In this document: positions 7,779 to 15,447 of the stretch, piece after piece
Layout: the number at the start of each line of letters is the position of its first letter
Numbering within the stretch: position 1 is the first letter of the stretch
The notes under the pieces: generated by a model
Seen by the model: only the letters and a program-made list of their open reading frames with translations
What the model was told of the DNA's origin: nothing
Database searches by the model: none
Origin: CAKAHY01 sp041848045
Lineage (GTDB): Bacteria > Bacillota > Clostridia > Lachnospirales > Lachnospiraceae
Direction of reading: 5' to 3'
Assembly (NCBI GenBank): GCA_041848045.1
Contig: JBGZHY010000132.1
Span: 1-18,199 of the forward strand
DNA length: 18,199 bases
Program-made: the position numbers and the translations under genes

Positions 7779-9089
7779 TTATTGCTCGTTTTTCAGTACC
7801 TCGTTCATCTTTACCGCTAGCTCCTCGCAAGCCGCCTTTGCATCGGATTCCAGGCTGAAAACCTTCTTCAAAATATCTGTCTGATACTGGCCCCACTCCG
7901 GTGCGTTCTGAGATACCGGATACGGATAGGAATACTGCTCCGCTGCTTCTATGAATACGTTCAAATCATATTCCTTATGAGCGTCCACCCACTGCGTTGC
8001 CGTTCCTTTATACGCCGGAATCGCCGCTCCGGTTTCAGCGGAAAGCTGATTTGCTTTCTCACTTGCCAAAAATTCCACCCATTTCCAAGCTGCTTCCGGA
8101 TTCTTTGTGCTCTTGGCAATACAGTTTCCAAGACCGTGAATAACCGTAGCCTTCTTGCCGTTGATGGACGGCAGAGCCACCACGCCCACCTTATCCTTCA
8201 AATCGGAATCAATAATCTCATTCACAAACCAAGAACCGTTCCAGTGCATAGCCACACTGCCGGAAAGGAAACGTACATAATCTTCCGTTTCTTCCAAAGA
8301 AGCCTGACTAGGGCTTACACCTGCCGCCTGCAGATCCGCCCAGCACTGTACGCCCGCCTGGGTTTCCGCCTTGTCATAGCCGGAACTCTTTTTATCATCG
8401 GAAACCACATAACCGCCATGGGCAAATACCGTATTGTAAAATCCGGTCTGGTCACGGTACGCTGCCGTTATGCCGTATACGCTGCCGTCTGTCTTGGTTA
8501 ATTGCTTCGCCATAGCCGCCATATCTTCCCAGGTCCAATCATTGGTCGGATACGGTACTCCTGCCGCATCAAAAAGCTCCTTGTTGTACCAAACACCGAT
8601 GGTATCGAAATCCTTCGGTATTGCATATTGCTTACCGTCTACATTGTAGAGCTTTACCAAAGCCTCCGGATAATTTGCCGTGTTAATATCGGAGTTTTTC
8701 AGCAAATCGTCAATCGGAAGCAGAACGCCTCCTCTTGCATATTTGGTAATATTCGGACCGTTGAGCCAGAATACGTCTGCGGAGCTGCCGCCTGTCGCGC
8801 CCGCCTCCAGCTTTGTCCAATACTCATCCCAGCTGCTCTGCTCCAGCTTGATGGTTACATCCGGATAGGTCTTGTTAAATTCCTCGATACACTTTTGCAA
8901 CCAAGGCTCCTGCTTCTTGTCCCAAAAAGCATATCTCACCTCTCCCTTAATGCTTGCCTCCGCGCTCTGGGTAGTCGCCTCTCCTGCCGCCTGAGTCTGG
9001 GTGCTCTGGGTTGTCGTGCCGCTAGAACAAGCACCCAAAAGGGCTGCCGCTGCGATACTTCCGAAAGTCAAAAACAATCTTTTTTTCAT
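7779..9089 (-). CDS. Extracellular sugar-binding lipoprotein of the CUT1 importer
   Basis: Binds the oligosaccharide outside the membrane and delivers it to the two permeases. The 436-residue protein starts MKKRLFLTFGSIAAAALLGAC, a lipoprotein signal with lipobox LLGAC, so C21 is the lipidated residue. A low-complexity Ser/Thr/Gln/Ala linker follows, then a family-1 binding fold with FWDKKQEPWLQKCIEEFNKTYPDVTI, DVFWLNGPN and WYNKELFDAAGVPYPTNDWTWEDM. An open frame reaches 34 codons further upstream to 9191, but I chose 9089 because the ATG has an AAGGAGAG site and the signal peptide begins there. It is the first gene after a 169-bp gap and is followed by permeases after a hairpin, fitting a binding protein made in excess. 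The Trp/Tyr-rich sequence suits sugar stacking; the ligand is not deducible. Confidence 0.95.
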   Translation of the reverse strand: MKKRLFLTFGSIAAAALLGACSSGTTTQSTQTQAAGEATTQSAEASIKGEVRYAFWDKKQEPWLQKCIEEFNKTYPDVTIKLEQSSWDEYWTKLEAGATGGSSADVFWLNGPNITKYARGGVLLPIDDLLKNSDINTANYPEALVKLYNVDGKQYAIPKDFDTIGVWYNKELFDAAGVPYPTNDWTWEDMAAMAKQLTKTDGSVYGITAAYRDQTGFYNTVFAHGGYVVSDDKKSSGYDKAETQAGVQCWADLQAAGVSPSQASLEETEDYVRFLSGSVAMHWNGSWFVNEIIDSDLKDKVGVVALPSINGKKATVIHGLGNCIAKSTKNPEAAWKWVEFLASEKANQLSAETGAAIPAYKGTATQWVDAHKEYDLNVFIEAAEQYSYPYPVSQNAPEWGQYQTDILKKVFSLESDAKAACEELAVKMNEVLKNEQ

Positions 9090-9145
9090 ACGATACTCTC
9101 TCCTTCCTGGTTGATGAATGTCCTCTGACATTTCAAACTGCAGGC

Positions 9146-9179
9146 AGTATATCGTATTTTCTTCCGGGATACCACGCAA
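9146..9179 (-). promoter_or_regulatory. Possible sigma-A promoter for the importer operon
   Basis: In the 169-bp gap before the binding-protein gene, minus-strand TATACT (9151-9146) is a good -10 candidate about 57 bp before the ATG. The -35 is poor: TGGTAT at 17-bp spacing, or TTGCGT (9179-9174) if TACGAT is taken as -10. A weak -35 would fit a promoter that needs the AraC-type regulator encoded upstream. The rest of the gap is AT-rich without an obvious terminator after the preceding gene. Confidence 0.3.
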
Positions 9180-9258
9180 TCTGTTGCCCATAACTTGGAC
9201 AATATCTACTTTTCATCAAAATCTTGTAAAATATTGCTCTTTTTTTGCAGTCTATTGT

Positions 9259-10509
9259 CTACTGCAATTTTTCTTCCTGCATATAACGAACAAAGTCCTC
9301 CAAAGATAAGTCCCCCTGCAGATAGGTCTGGATATGGGAAGAAAATACGGCATAATGCAGACCCTTCCACACCTTTTCCGGAGCCTGCACGGTTCTTGTC
9401 GCACTTTGCAGCTCCTGCCTTCGGGCAGAAGAAAGCACAGAGCTTTCTTCTGCAAAAACGGCAGGATTTGCAGGAACAAAGCCCAAAACCGCCAGTTTTC
9501 TCTGTACTTTATCGCTCAACATATAGCGAATCAGCAAAATTCCGGCTTCTTTTTGTTTCTCATCCGATAAATTACTGAGCAAAAATCCCGATAAAGCGGA
9601 GTACATGGGCAAAATTCCTTCTTCATCCACAAAAAACCGAAACTCGGCGTCCAGGGTGTCCGGGAATAAAATCCCTTCCCACTGTTCGCCGATATAGATG
9701 GCGCTGTGTCCCACGGTAAAACTTTGCAGGCTGTCTTTTTTGCCGTATTCCCTGTTTTCTTTCTTGAAGGCGGACAGGATTTTCAGCTCTTCCAAAGCCG
9801 CTTTAAAATTTTCTTCATTTTCCCCTAAAGGAAAGACGGGTATCGCATCGGAGGCGGAAGCTCCCATCAAATACTGCAGCAAATCCGCAGCCTCCTCCGT
9901 ATGCAGAGCAAGAGGCACGGTGTCATATTTATTTTCCGCTGCCCATACATTGATTTTCTCACATGCCGCATAAAATTCGGCTTTGCTTTCAGGTGCCTTT
10001 ACAATACCGGCATTGGTAAAAATCTTTCGATTATACCAGTATCCGCGAACACTCAGATGATCCGTCACCGTATACAACGCTTCCCCTTCTCCCCAATCCT
10101 GCCATATCTTCGGAGAAAGGCTTGCATGAAAATCGGCATCCTTTCGGATATGGGGCAGCAAGTCCGTTAAATAACCCTGTTCCAACATAAACCGGTAGAA
10201 ACGATCCGTGGTATAGCCTCCCGTATAAATGATATTCGGCATTTTCCCCACCGCCAGCATATCTCGGGTCTTTGCCTCTACCTTGTCAAAGCTGGGAACC
10301 GACACAAGATGCAGGGAAATATGCGGATGCTGCAGCTCAAACTCCTTATAAATTTCCCGCATAACCCTGTCCCTTTCGCTGTTGCTGCCGTAACCGTGCA
10401 GCAGCACAATACTTGTGCGCTCTGTTTTTTGCTCCTGTCTGCAAGCGGACAAGAGCAAAAACAGCAGCAAAAGCGGTATGACAATCTGATACCTGCGCAG
10501 CCCTGTCAT
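9259..10509 (-). CDS. Second family-1 solute-binding lipoprotein, coupled to the two-component genes
   Basis: 416 residues with signal MTGLRRYQIVIPLLLLFLLLSAC, lipobox LLSAC, so membrane-anchored outside the cell. It has a binding-protein fold: an early FELQHPHISLHLVSVPSFDKVEAKTRDMLAVG region, PNIIYTGGYTTDRF, WYNRKIFTNAGI (the same WYNKELFDAAG-type motif as the importer's binding protein) and a C-terminal helical part. It is clearly diverged from the other binding protein in the window. It starts only 3 nt after the response-regulator stop, with its GGGGAG ribosome site inside that gene, and is separated from the importer by a 169-bp gap. It could be a second binding protein for the same permeases, or an accessory sensor that presents ligand to the YesM-like kinase. 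Fold secure; role open. Confidence 0.88.
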   Translation of the reverse strand: MTGLRRYQIVIPLLLLFLLLSACRQEQKTERTSIVLLHGYGSNSERDRVMREIYKEFELQHPHISLHLVSVPSFDKVEAKTRDMLAVGKMPNIIYTGGYTTDRFYRFMLEQGYLTDLLPHIRKDADFHASLSPKIWQDWGEGEALYTVTDHLSVRGYWYNRKIFTNAGIVKAPESKAEFYAACEKINVWAAENKYDTVPLALHTEEAADLLQYLMGASASDAIPVFPLGENEENFKAALEELKILSAFKKENREYGKKDSLQSFTVGHSAIYIGEQWEGILFPDTLDAEFRFFVDEEGILPMYSALSGFLLSNLSDEKQKEAGILLIRYMLSDKVQRKLAVLGFVPANPAVFAEESSVLSSARRQELQSATRTVQAPEKVWKGLHYAVFSSHIQTYLQGDLSLEDFVRYMQEEKLQ

Positions 10510-10512
10510 GAT

Positions 10513-11259
10513 TTATTCTCCCCTGCTCATTTTTTCATATTCTTTCGGCGCATATCCCGTATACTTCTTAAAGACTTTGGAAAAATATGCGGTGTCTTCC
10601 AAGCCTACCAGTACAGCCACCTCATAAATCTTTTTATTTCCCCTGGCGATACAGATTTTGGCCTGTTCAATACGGTAGCGATTCAGATAATCAAATAAAT
10701 TTTCACCGGTCTTTTTCTTGAACATACGGCTGACATAAGAACGGTTTGCATACACCGCACCGGCAATATCTTCCAAGCTGATATTTTCCTGATAACGGGC
10801 ATGTATATATGCCTTTATTGCGGCAATAAGCTCCGCCTCCTCCTGTGGTGCAGCTTTACCTCTCTCCGCTCTTTCTTCCCTCTTTTCATCCAAATCCAGG
10901 CGCAGATCCTCTAAAACCTTAGGCAAATCCTCCAGAAGGCTGCTTTTTAAAATATAATTTTTTACCTGATAGGCAATGGCTTGTTTGGCATAAGCAAAAT
11001 CCGAATATGCCGTCAAAAAAACCAGCGCCACACCCTCCTGTCTTTCCCGCAGCTTCGCCGCCAGTTCCAACCCCGTCATCACCGGCATCTGTATATCCGT
11101 AATGATCAAATCCGGCATTTCCCTCTCCGTATGCGCAAGCAAATCCGCTCCGTTCCCGTAGGCAGCCAGGAGGCGAAAGCCCAGATTTTCCCAAGGTATC
11201 AGTTCCTTCAGCCCTTCTCTGACAAAGGGTTCGTCATCTGCAATCAATACTGTATACAT
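10513..11259 (-). CDS. Compact response regulator, REC + AraC-type DNA-binding domain (YesN-like)
   Basis: Transcription factor phosphorylated by the adjacent kinase. Receiver domain about residues 1-120: acidic pocket D8-D9, phospho-acceptor D55 in IITDIQMP, T83 in LTAYSDF and K105. Two helix-turn-helix motifs of an AraC domain occupy about 148-245 (ISLEDIAGAVYANRSYVSRMFKKKTG and IYEVAVLVGLEDTAYFSKVFKKYTGYAPKEY). At 248 residues it lacks the long middle segment of typical ~500-residue YesN proteins, joining REC to DNA-binding domain by a short charged linker. The start follows GAGGAGG at 4 nt, 10 bp after the kinase stop. It probably activates the importer/glycosidase operon downstream. Confidence 0.95.
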   Translation of the reverse strand: MYTVLIADDEPFVREGLKELIPWENLGFRLLAAYGNGADLLAHTEREMPDLIITDIQMPVMTGLELAAKLRERQEGVALVFLTAYSDFAYAKQAIAYQVKNYILKSSLLEDLPKVLEDLRLDLDEKREERAERGKAAPQEEAELIAAIKAYIHARYQENISLEDIAGAVYANRSYVSRMFKKKTGENLFDYLNRYRIEQAKICIARGNKKIYEVAVLVGLEDTAYFSKVFKKYTGYAPKEYEKMSRGE

Positions 11260-11269
11260 GGTTCCTCCT

Positions 11270-12985
11270 CTAAATCAGCTTTTCTTTGGTATAGGGCAGA
11301 ATAATTTCCACCTTGCTGCCCTTTCCCAAACGGCTTTCCACTCGCATGCCGTAATCATTTCCGTACAGGTTCTGAATCAGGCGCCGAATATTCATCAGCC
11401 CCACTCTGGGATGTCTGGAAGCCTGATCGTCATAGGCTTTTTGGGTGTCAAAACCGATACCGTCATCCTCCACCGTCACCACAAGCTTTTCCCCCTGCCT
11501 CCGAATATCCACCTTGATACTGCCCTTCTCTACCTTCGGCTCCAAACCGTGTATTACGGCATTTTCCACAATAGGCTCTATGCAAAGCTTCGGCACCATA
11601 CAATCCTTTAAATCCTCCGATTCCCAATGTATGGCATAACGAATCCTGTCCTTAAAGCGCTCACCGGAAAGATAGAGATAAAACTCTGCAATCTTAATCT
11701 CCTCCTGCAGGGGAATTTCGATTTCATTTTTTCTGAATATCTTCCCCTGCATCAGCCCTGCCAGGGAATGTACCATACGGTAGGTTTCTTCATCCTTATT
11801 CATTTTGGAGCGCAGGGAAATCATACTCAAAACGTTAAAGAGAAAATGAGGATTGATCTGCGCCTGCAAATACTGCAGCCTCGCCTCCTTTGCCATCAGC
11901 TCATTTTTATAAACCTGAATAATCAGCTTGTCAATCTTATCCGTCATGTCGTTGAAGGATTCGCTGATTGCATGAAATTCCCGTAAATCCGAATCATCCA
12001 GTCTTGTGCTGAAATCCCCCTTTCCCAGCTCCCGCAGCTTATATACAATGGTCTGCAAAGGTCTTGTGAGCTTATCGGCATAATAAAAAATAAGCAGTAT
12101 GGAAACCGCAAAAACAAAGAATACAAAGAACCAGGCAAGCCCGAAAACAGGCAGGATATTCTGATACAAGGCGCTAGTCGGTATCAAAATATGGGAGCGG
12201 AAAGCAAAGCCGTAGGAATATCCGGAATAAAAATAAGCTTTTCCGCCTATGTTTATTTGCTCTTCATAGACCTGTTCCGTCGGAACAAAAGCTTCGATAT
12301 TGCTGCCGAATATATGCCTGCCCTCCTTATCCGTCAAAATGAAATGGGAATCCGCATATCTGGACAAGCCCGAAAAAATTTTCTGCATGCCCGCACCGTT
12401 AATAACGGCGGCTCCATAGCCTATTTCCCGTAAATAATCATCATAAAGGCTGAAATAAATTTCGATATCATTGCCATACTTCTTATAGCGAAAGAGTTCT
12501 CCGCTCTCACGGTAGGCTTCCAACTCCTGAATGATACGCTCCCTCTGTCTGTCCCGGGCGCCGCTGCTTTCCAGATAAAAATGAATATCCAGACTTTGCA
12601 TATTCTGATTAAGGACGTAAACATCTTTTAAAAAAGGATGAATCTCCTCAACCATGTTCCATTCCGAAAAGAGATTGATACCGCTTTCCATGGAGGACAG
12701 CAAAGTATCCTTATCCTGCAGCTGCGAATTTCGGAAAAAAGTCTTCATTTCTTCGCTTTTTCGCAGATATAGAACCGTTTCTTCCACAAAACGCAGATGA
12801 TTGGACAGACGTGCGGAAATATTGTTGGTATAAAACTGCATATCCGAGCGGGCAAGCCCGTAGGACTGTCCAAACATCAACAGGGAGGATATGCTTCCCA
12901 CCAAAATAATCGTAATGATACTGATGACGCTCATCACACGTAAAAGCTCATTTTTTACACTTCTTTTTGTATCCTTGTTCCCCAT
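11270..12985 (-). CDS. YesM-like sensor histidine kinase
   Basis: Membrane kinase that senses an extracellular signal and phosphorylates the adjacent AraC-type regulator. 571 residues: transmembrane helix 1 at about 15-38, an extracellular sensor region of about 235 residues (dCACHE-like size), helix 2 at about 277-302, HAMP linker about 303-358, His_kinase domain with phospho-accepting H380 in QINPHFLFN, and an ATPase domain with N-box IVENAVIHG (N475) and G-box DDGIGFD (508-514). All needed residues are present. Its ATG is only 23 bp after the U-run of the dapB terminator with a weak AGGG site, leaving little room for a separate promoter. The neighbouring sugar importer suggests it senses the oligosaccharide, possibly through the binding lipoprotein encoded two genes downstream. 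Confidence 0.95.
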   Translation of the reverse strand: MGNKDTKRSVKNELLRVMSVISIITIILVGSISSLLMFGQSYGLARSDMQFYTNNISARLSNHLRFVEETVLYLRKSEEMKTFFRNSQLQDKDTLLSSMESGINLFSEWNMVEEIHPFLKDVYVLNQNMQSLDIHFYLESSGARDRQRERIIQELEAYRESGELFRYKKYGNDIEIYFSLYDDYLREIGYGAAVINGAGMQKIFSGLSRYADSHFILTDKEGRHIFGSNIEAFVPTEQVYEEQINIGGKAYFYSGYSYGFAFRSHILIPTSALYQNILPVFGLAWFFVFFVFAVSILLIFYYADKLTRPLQTIVYKLRELGKGDFSTRLDDSDLREFHAISESFNDMTDKIDKLIIQVYKNELMAKEARLQYLQAQINPHFLFNVLSMISLRSKMNKDEETYRMVHSLAGLMQGKIFRKNEIEIPLQEEIKIAEFYLYLSGERFKDRIRYAIHWESEDLKDCMVPKLCIEPIVENAVIHGLEPKVEKGSIKVDIRRQGEKLVVTVEDDGIGFDTQKAYDDQASRHPRVGLMNIRRLIQNLYGNDYGMRVESRLGKGSKVEIILPYTKEKLI

Positions 12986-13008
12986 TTTTACCCTGTACCG
13001 CTCTTTCT

Positions 13009-13035
13009 AAAAAAGCCAAGCTAAACAGCCTGGCT
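13009..13035 (-). terminator. Intrinsic terminator after dapB
   Basis: Minus-strand AGCCAGGCT (13035-13027) pairs with AGCTTGGCT (13022-13014) in a 9-bp stem with one G-U pair and a GTTT loop, directly followed by a run of six T. It lies 22 bp after the dapB stop and ends 23 bp before the kinase start. Confidence 0.85.
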
Positions 13036-13057
13036 CCGGTTTATCCTTCATTCAATT

Positions 13058-13819
13058 TTATCTTCCCGCTATGACATCGGACATGGTATACAGACCCTTA
13101 TCTTTAGCGGCAAGATACTTCGCCGCCGCAAGAGCGCCCTTCGCAAAAACGCTCCTGGAATAGGCGCTGTGGGACAGACACAGGACTTCTTCCTCGCCTG
13201 CAAAAATCACCTCATGTTCTCCCACAATGCTTCCGCCCCGTAAAGCGCTGATACCCAGTTCCCGCTTATCTCTGGGCTTGTGTCTGCTCTGTCTTTCGTA
13301 CACATAAGACAGTTCCCCCCCCAAAGCTTCATTTACCGCATCCGCCAGCAAAAGCGCCGTACCGCTGGGAGCATCCAGCTTCCGTCTGTGGTGCTTTTCT
13401 ATGATTTCTATATCAAAATCCGCCCTGTATAGAAGCTTCGCCGCCTCCTTCACCAAGGCCTGCAGCAGATTTACGCCCAATGACATGTTGGCACTGCGCA
13501 AAACAGCCCTTTTCCGGGATAAAGCCTCTACCTTGGCAAGCTGCTCGTCGGAAAGCCCTGTGGTACACAAAACAAGCCTCAGGTTTTTACGGGCTGTATA
13601 GTCCAAAAGTGCATCCACGGCACTGACATGTGCGAAATCAATGATGATATCCGCCTCTTCCCGAACATCCTCTATCCCGGTATAAACGGGAAAATTCTCT
13701 TTACCCGTGGGGCTTATATCCACTCCTGCCACCAGCCGGCATTCCTTATCCTGCTGCAACAGGTCGCACACCACCTTGCCCATGGCTCCGCCGCAGCCGT
13801 GCATAATCACATTCAGCAT
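13058..13819 (-). CDS. dapB: 4-hydroxy-tetrahydrodipicolinate reductase
   Basis: Second step of the diaminopimelate/lysine branch: NAD(P)H-dependent reduction of the DapA product to tetrahydrodipicolinate, in the cytoplasm. The 253-residue length is typical. Visible are the nucleotide-binding GCGGAMGK (8-15), DFAHVSA (61-67) and the family signature EKHHRRKLDAPSGTA (141-155), with catalytic H143 and K147 (E. coli H159/K163). The start at 13819 follows AAGGAGAGG. It lies 9 bp after dapA, is surely co-transcribed with it and is closed by a terminator. Confidence 0.97.
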   Translation of the reverse strand: MLNVIMHGCGGAMGKVVCDLLQQDKECRLVAGVDISPTGKENFPVYTGIEDVREEADIIIDFAHVSAVDALLDYTARKNLRLVLCTTGLSDEQLAKVEALSRKRAVLRSANMSLGVNLLQALVKEAAKLLYRADFDIEIIEKHHRRKLDAPSGTALLLADAVNEALGGELSYVYERQSRHKPRDKRELGISALRGGSIVGEHEVIFAGEEEVLCLSHSAYSRSVFAKGALAAAKYLAAKDKGLYTMSDVIAGR

Positions 13820-13828
13820 AGCCTCTCC

Positions 13829-14719
13829 TTATAAAACGCCGTAGTTTTTTAAAGCCTCCCGCAGGGTTTTCTTGTGCTGTTCCTCCAACTCCGTCAAAGG
13901 CAGACGCATACCGCCTACCCGCTTACCCTGCATATTCATCCCCGCCTTTACCGGAATCGGGTTTACCTCCGTAAAAAGCTGATCAACCAGCTCCATGGCC
14001 TCAATCTGCAGTCTGCCTGCCCGCTTAAAGTCCCCGTCCAAAGCCGCGCGACAAAGCTCATGGGTCTTTCTGGGCGCCACATTGCTCAATACGGAAATCA
14101 CGCCCGCGCCCCCCAAAGACATCATCGGAATAATCTGGTCGTCATTGCCGGAATACAGGTCAAAAGGCGTATCGCCGAGCAAAGCCAGCATCTTGGCGAT
14201 GGCGGAAAAATTACCGCTCGCCTCCTTAATCCCCACGATATTATCCACATTCTTCGCCAGATAGGCAATGGTTTCCGGCGCGATGTTGATGCCGGTTCTG
14301 CCCGGTATGTTATATAAGAGAATCGGTATGGTCACCGCCTTGGCAACCATCGTAAAATGCTCAATCAGCCCTTTTTGGGTGGCTTTATTGTAGTAAGGGG
14401 ATACCAGCAAAAGGCCGTCTGCACCGTATCTTTGTGCCTCCACCGACAGATATATGGCGGTATCCGTTGCATTGGAGCCGGTTCCCGCAATCACCGGTAT
14501 CCGTCCGGCAACTCTCTCGCAGGTGAATCGGATAACTTCAAGATGCTCCTCATGAGATAGGGTAGCCGCCTCTCCCGTGGTACCCACGGACACGATGGCA
14601 TCCGTTCCCTCGGCAATCTGTTCTTCAATCAGCTCAGCCAGGATCTCGTAGTTTACACTTCCATCCTCACAAAAGGGTGTAATCAGTGCAACACCCGCTC
14701 CTTCATATAATCTCGCCAT
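13829..14719 (-). CDS. dapA: 4-hydroxy-tetrahydrodipicolinate synthase
   Basis: Condenses pyruvate with aspartate semialdehyde, the committed step to diaminopimelate (cell wall) and lysine. A 296-residue TIM barrel with Schiff-base lysine K165 in IVGIKEASGN, Y136 in LLYNIPGRTG, R141, and the T47-T48 pair in SVGTTGEAATLS; all catalytic residues are intact. The start at 14719 follows GGAGG at 4-nt spacing. It has its own strong promoter in the 58-bp gap after the aldolase gene and heads a dapA-dapB unit. The leader of about 27 nt is too short for a lysine riboswitch. Confidence 0.97.
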   Translation of the reverse strand: MARLYEGAGVALITPFCEDGSVNYEILAELIEEQIAEGTDAIVSVGTTGEAATLSHEEHLEVIRFTCERVAGRIPVIAGTGSNATDTAIYLSVEAQRYGADGLLLVSPYYNKATQKGLIEHFTMVAKAVTIPILLYNIPGRTGINIAPETIAYLAKNVDNIVGIKEASGNFSAIAKMLALLGDTPFDLYSGNDDQIIPMMSLGGAGVISVLSNVAPRKTHELCRAALDGDFKRAGRLQIEAMELVDQLFTEVNPIPVKAGMNMQGKRVGGMRLPLTELEEQHKKTLREALKNYGVL

Positions 14720-14752
14720 ATTTCCTCCATACTGTTTAAGATGTACCTACAG

Positions 14753-14781
14753 ATACTAGCACTTTCCATAGAAAATGTCAA
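14753..14781 (-). promoter_or_regulatory. Sigma-A promoter of dapA-dapB (consensus -35, extended -10)
   Basis: Minus-strand TTGACA (14781-14776), a perfect -35, then a 17-bp spacer ending in TGC, then TAGTAT (14758-14753) as -10; TG one base before the -10 makes it an extended -10. The -35 box overlaps the last codon and the TGA stop of the upstream aldolase gene. Transcription should start near 14746, about 27 nt before the dapA ATG. Confidence 0.82.
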
Positions 14782-15428
14782 TTTCTGAAGCGTCGTACAG
14801 CCTCCACGAAATCCCTTGCTTTTTGGCTTACAGCTGCAAAATCATCGGTTTTGGCGCCTGCCGTCAAGCTGGAACCGGTTCCCAGGGCAAAAGCACCCGC
14901 CTTAAGCCATTTATCCACATTATCAATATCCACACCTCCCGTCGGCATAAACTCCGCCTGAGGTAAAGGTCCCTTATAGGTACTGATTACCGCAGGTCCC
15001 AAAATATTGCCCGGAAATACCTTCAGCACATCGCAACCGGCCTCCAAAGCCTGTATGGCCTCCGTCGGCGTCATAACACCCGGCATCATCGGCACCCTGT
15101 AGCGATTGCACAGCCTGACGGTATCCAAATCAAGTCCCGGACTTACCACGTACTGTGCCCCTGCCAAAATCGCCATTCTGGCTGTTTCCGCATCCAAAAT
15201 CGTACCCGCCCCGATGACCACTTCTTCTCTGTCCTTATATTTATTTGTCAGCCTTTCGATAAAGGCAATCGGATTACCTTTATCCATGGTCATGGTAATC
15301 TCGATGAAATGGATACCTCCTTCGATGATGGCGTCCACCACCTTTTCACCATGCTCCGGATTTTTGGCACGTACCACAGCCACCAAAGCTTCTTCCCGCA
15401 ATCTGGCAATAATTGTTTCTTTTTTCAT
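14778..15428 (-). CDS. Bifunctional KDPG/4-hydroxy-2-oxoglutarate aldolase
   Basis: Class I aldolase cleaving 2-keto-3-deoxy-6-phosphogluconate (or a related 2-keto-3-deoxy acid) to pyruvate and an aldehyde. 216-residue TIM barrel of normal length with catalytic E43 in FIEITM, Schiff-base K136 in DVLKVFPG, the GAGTIL strand (73-78) and the phosphate-binding GGVDIDNV region. Start 15428 follows GGAGG at 7-nt spacing, after a 55-bp gap holding an 11-bp inverted repeat. No KDG kinase, uronate or Entner-Doudoroff gene is next to it, so which keto-deoxy acid it serves here is unclear; it is not obviously part of the glycan locus, from which dapAB and a terminator separate it. Confidence 0.93.
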   Translation of the reverse strand: MKKETIIARLREEALVAVVRAKNPEHGEKVVDAIIEGGIHFIEITMTMDKGNPIAFIERLTNKYKDREEVVIGAGTILDAETARMAILAGAQYVVSPGLDLDTVRLCNRYRVPMMPGVMTPTEAIQALEAGCDVLKVFPGNILGPAVISTYKGPLPQAEFMPTGGVDIDNVDKWLKAGAFALGTGSSLTAGAKTDDFAAVSQKARDFVEAVRRFRN

Positions 15429-15447
15429 ACAAAACCTCCTTATTTAT

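Noticed and set aside
8502..9128. Open plus-strand frame of 208 codons opposite the binding-lipoprotein gene
   Set aside because: Cys/Arg/Leu-rich, family-like features absent; explained as the complement of the real gene.
9090..9191. 34-residue N-terminal extension of the importer's binding protein
   Set aside because: The extension would bury the lipoprotein signal peptide; the ATG at 9089 has a strong ribosome site.
9089..9259. Two binding lipoproteins as a recent tandem duplication
   Set aside because: Beyond the shared WYN(K/R) motif and lipobox the two proteins differ throughout, so no recent duplication is visible.
14720..14777. Lysine riboswitch or T-box leader before dapA
   Set aside because: The whole gap is 58 bp and the promoter lies inside it, leaving a leader of about 27 nt.
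14778..15428. Treating the KDPG aldolase as part of the glycan operon
   Set aside because: It is separated from the sensor genes by dapA-dapB with their own promoter and a good terminator.
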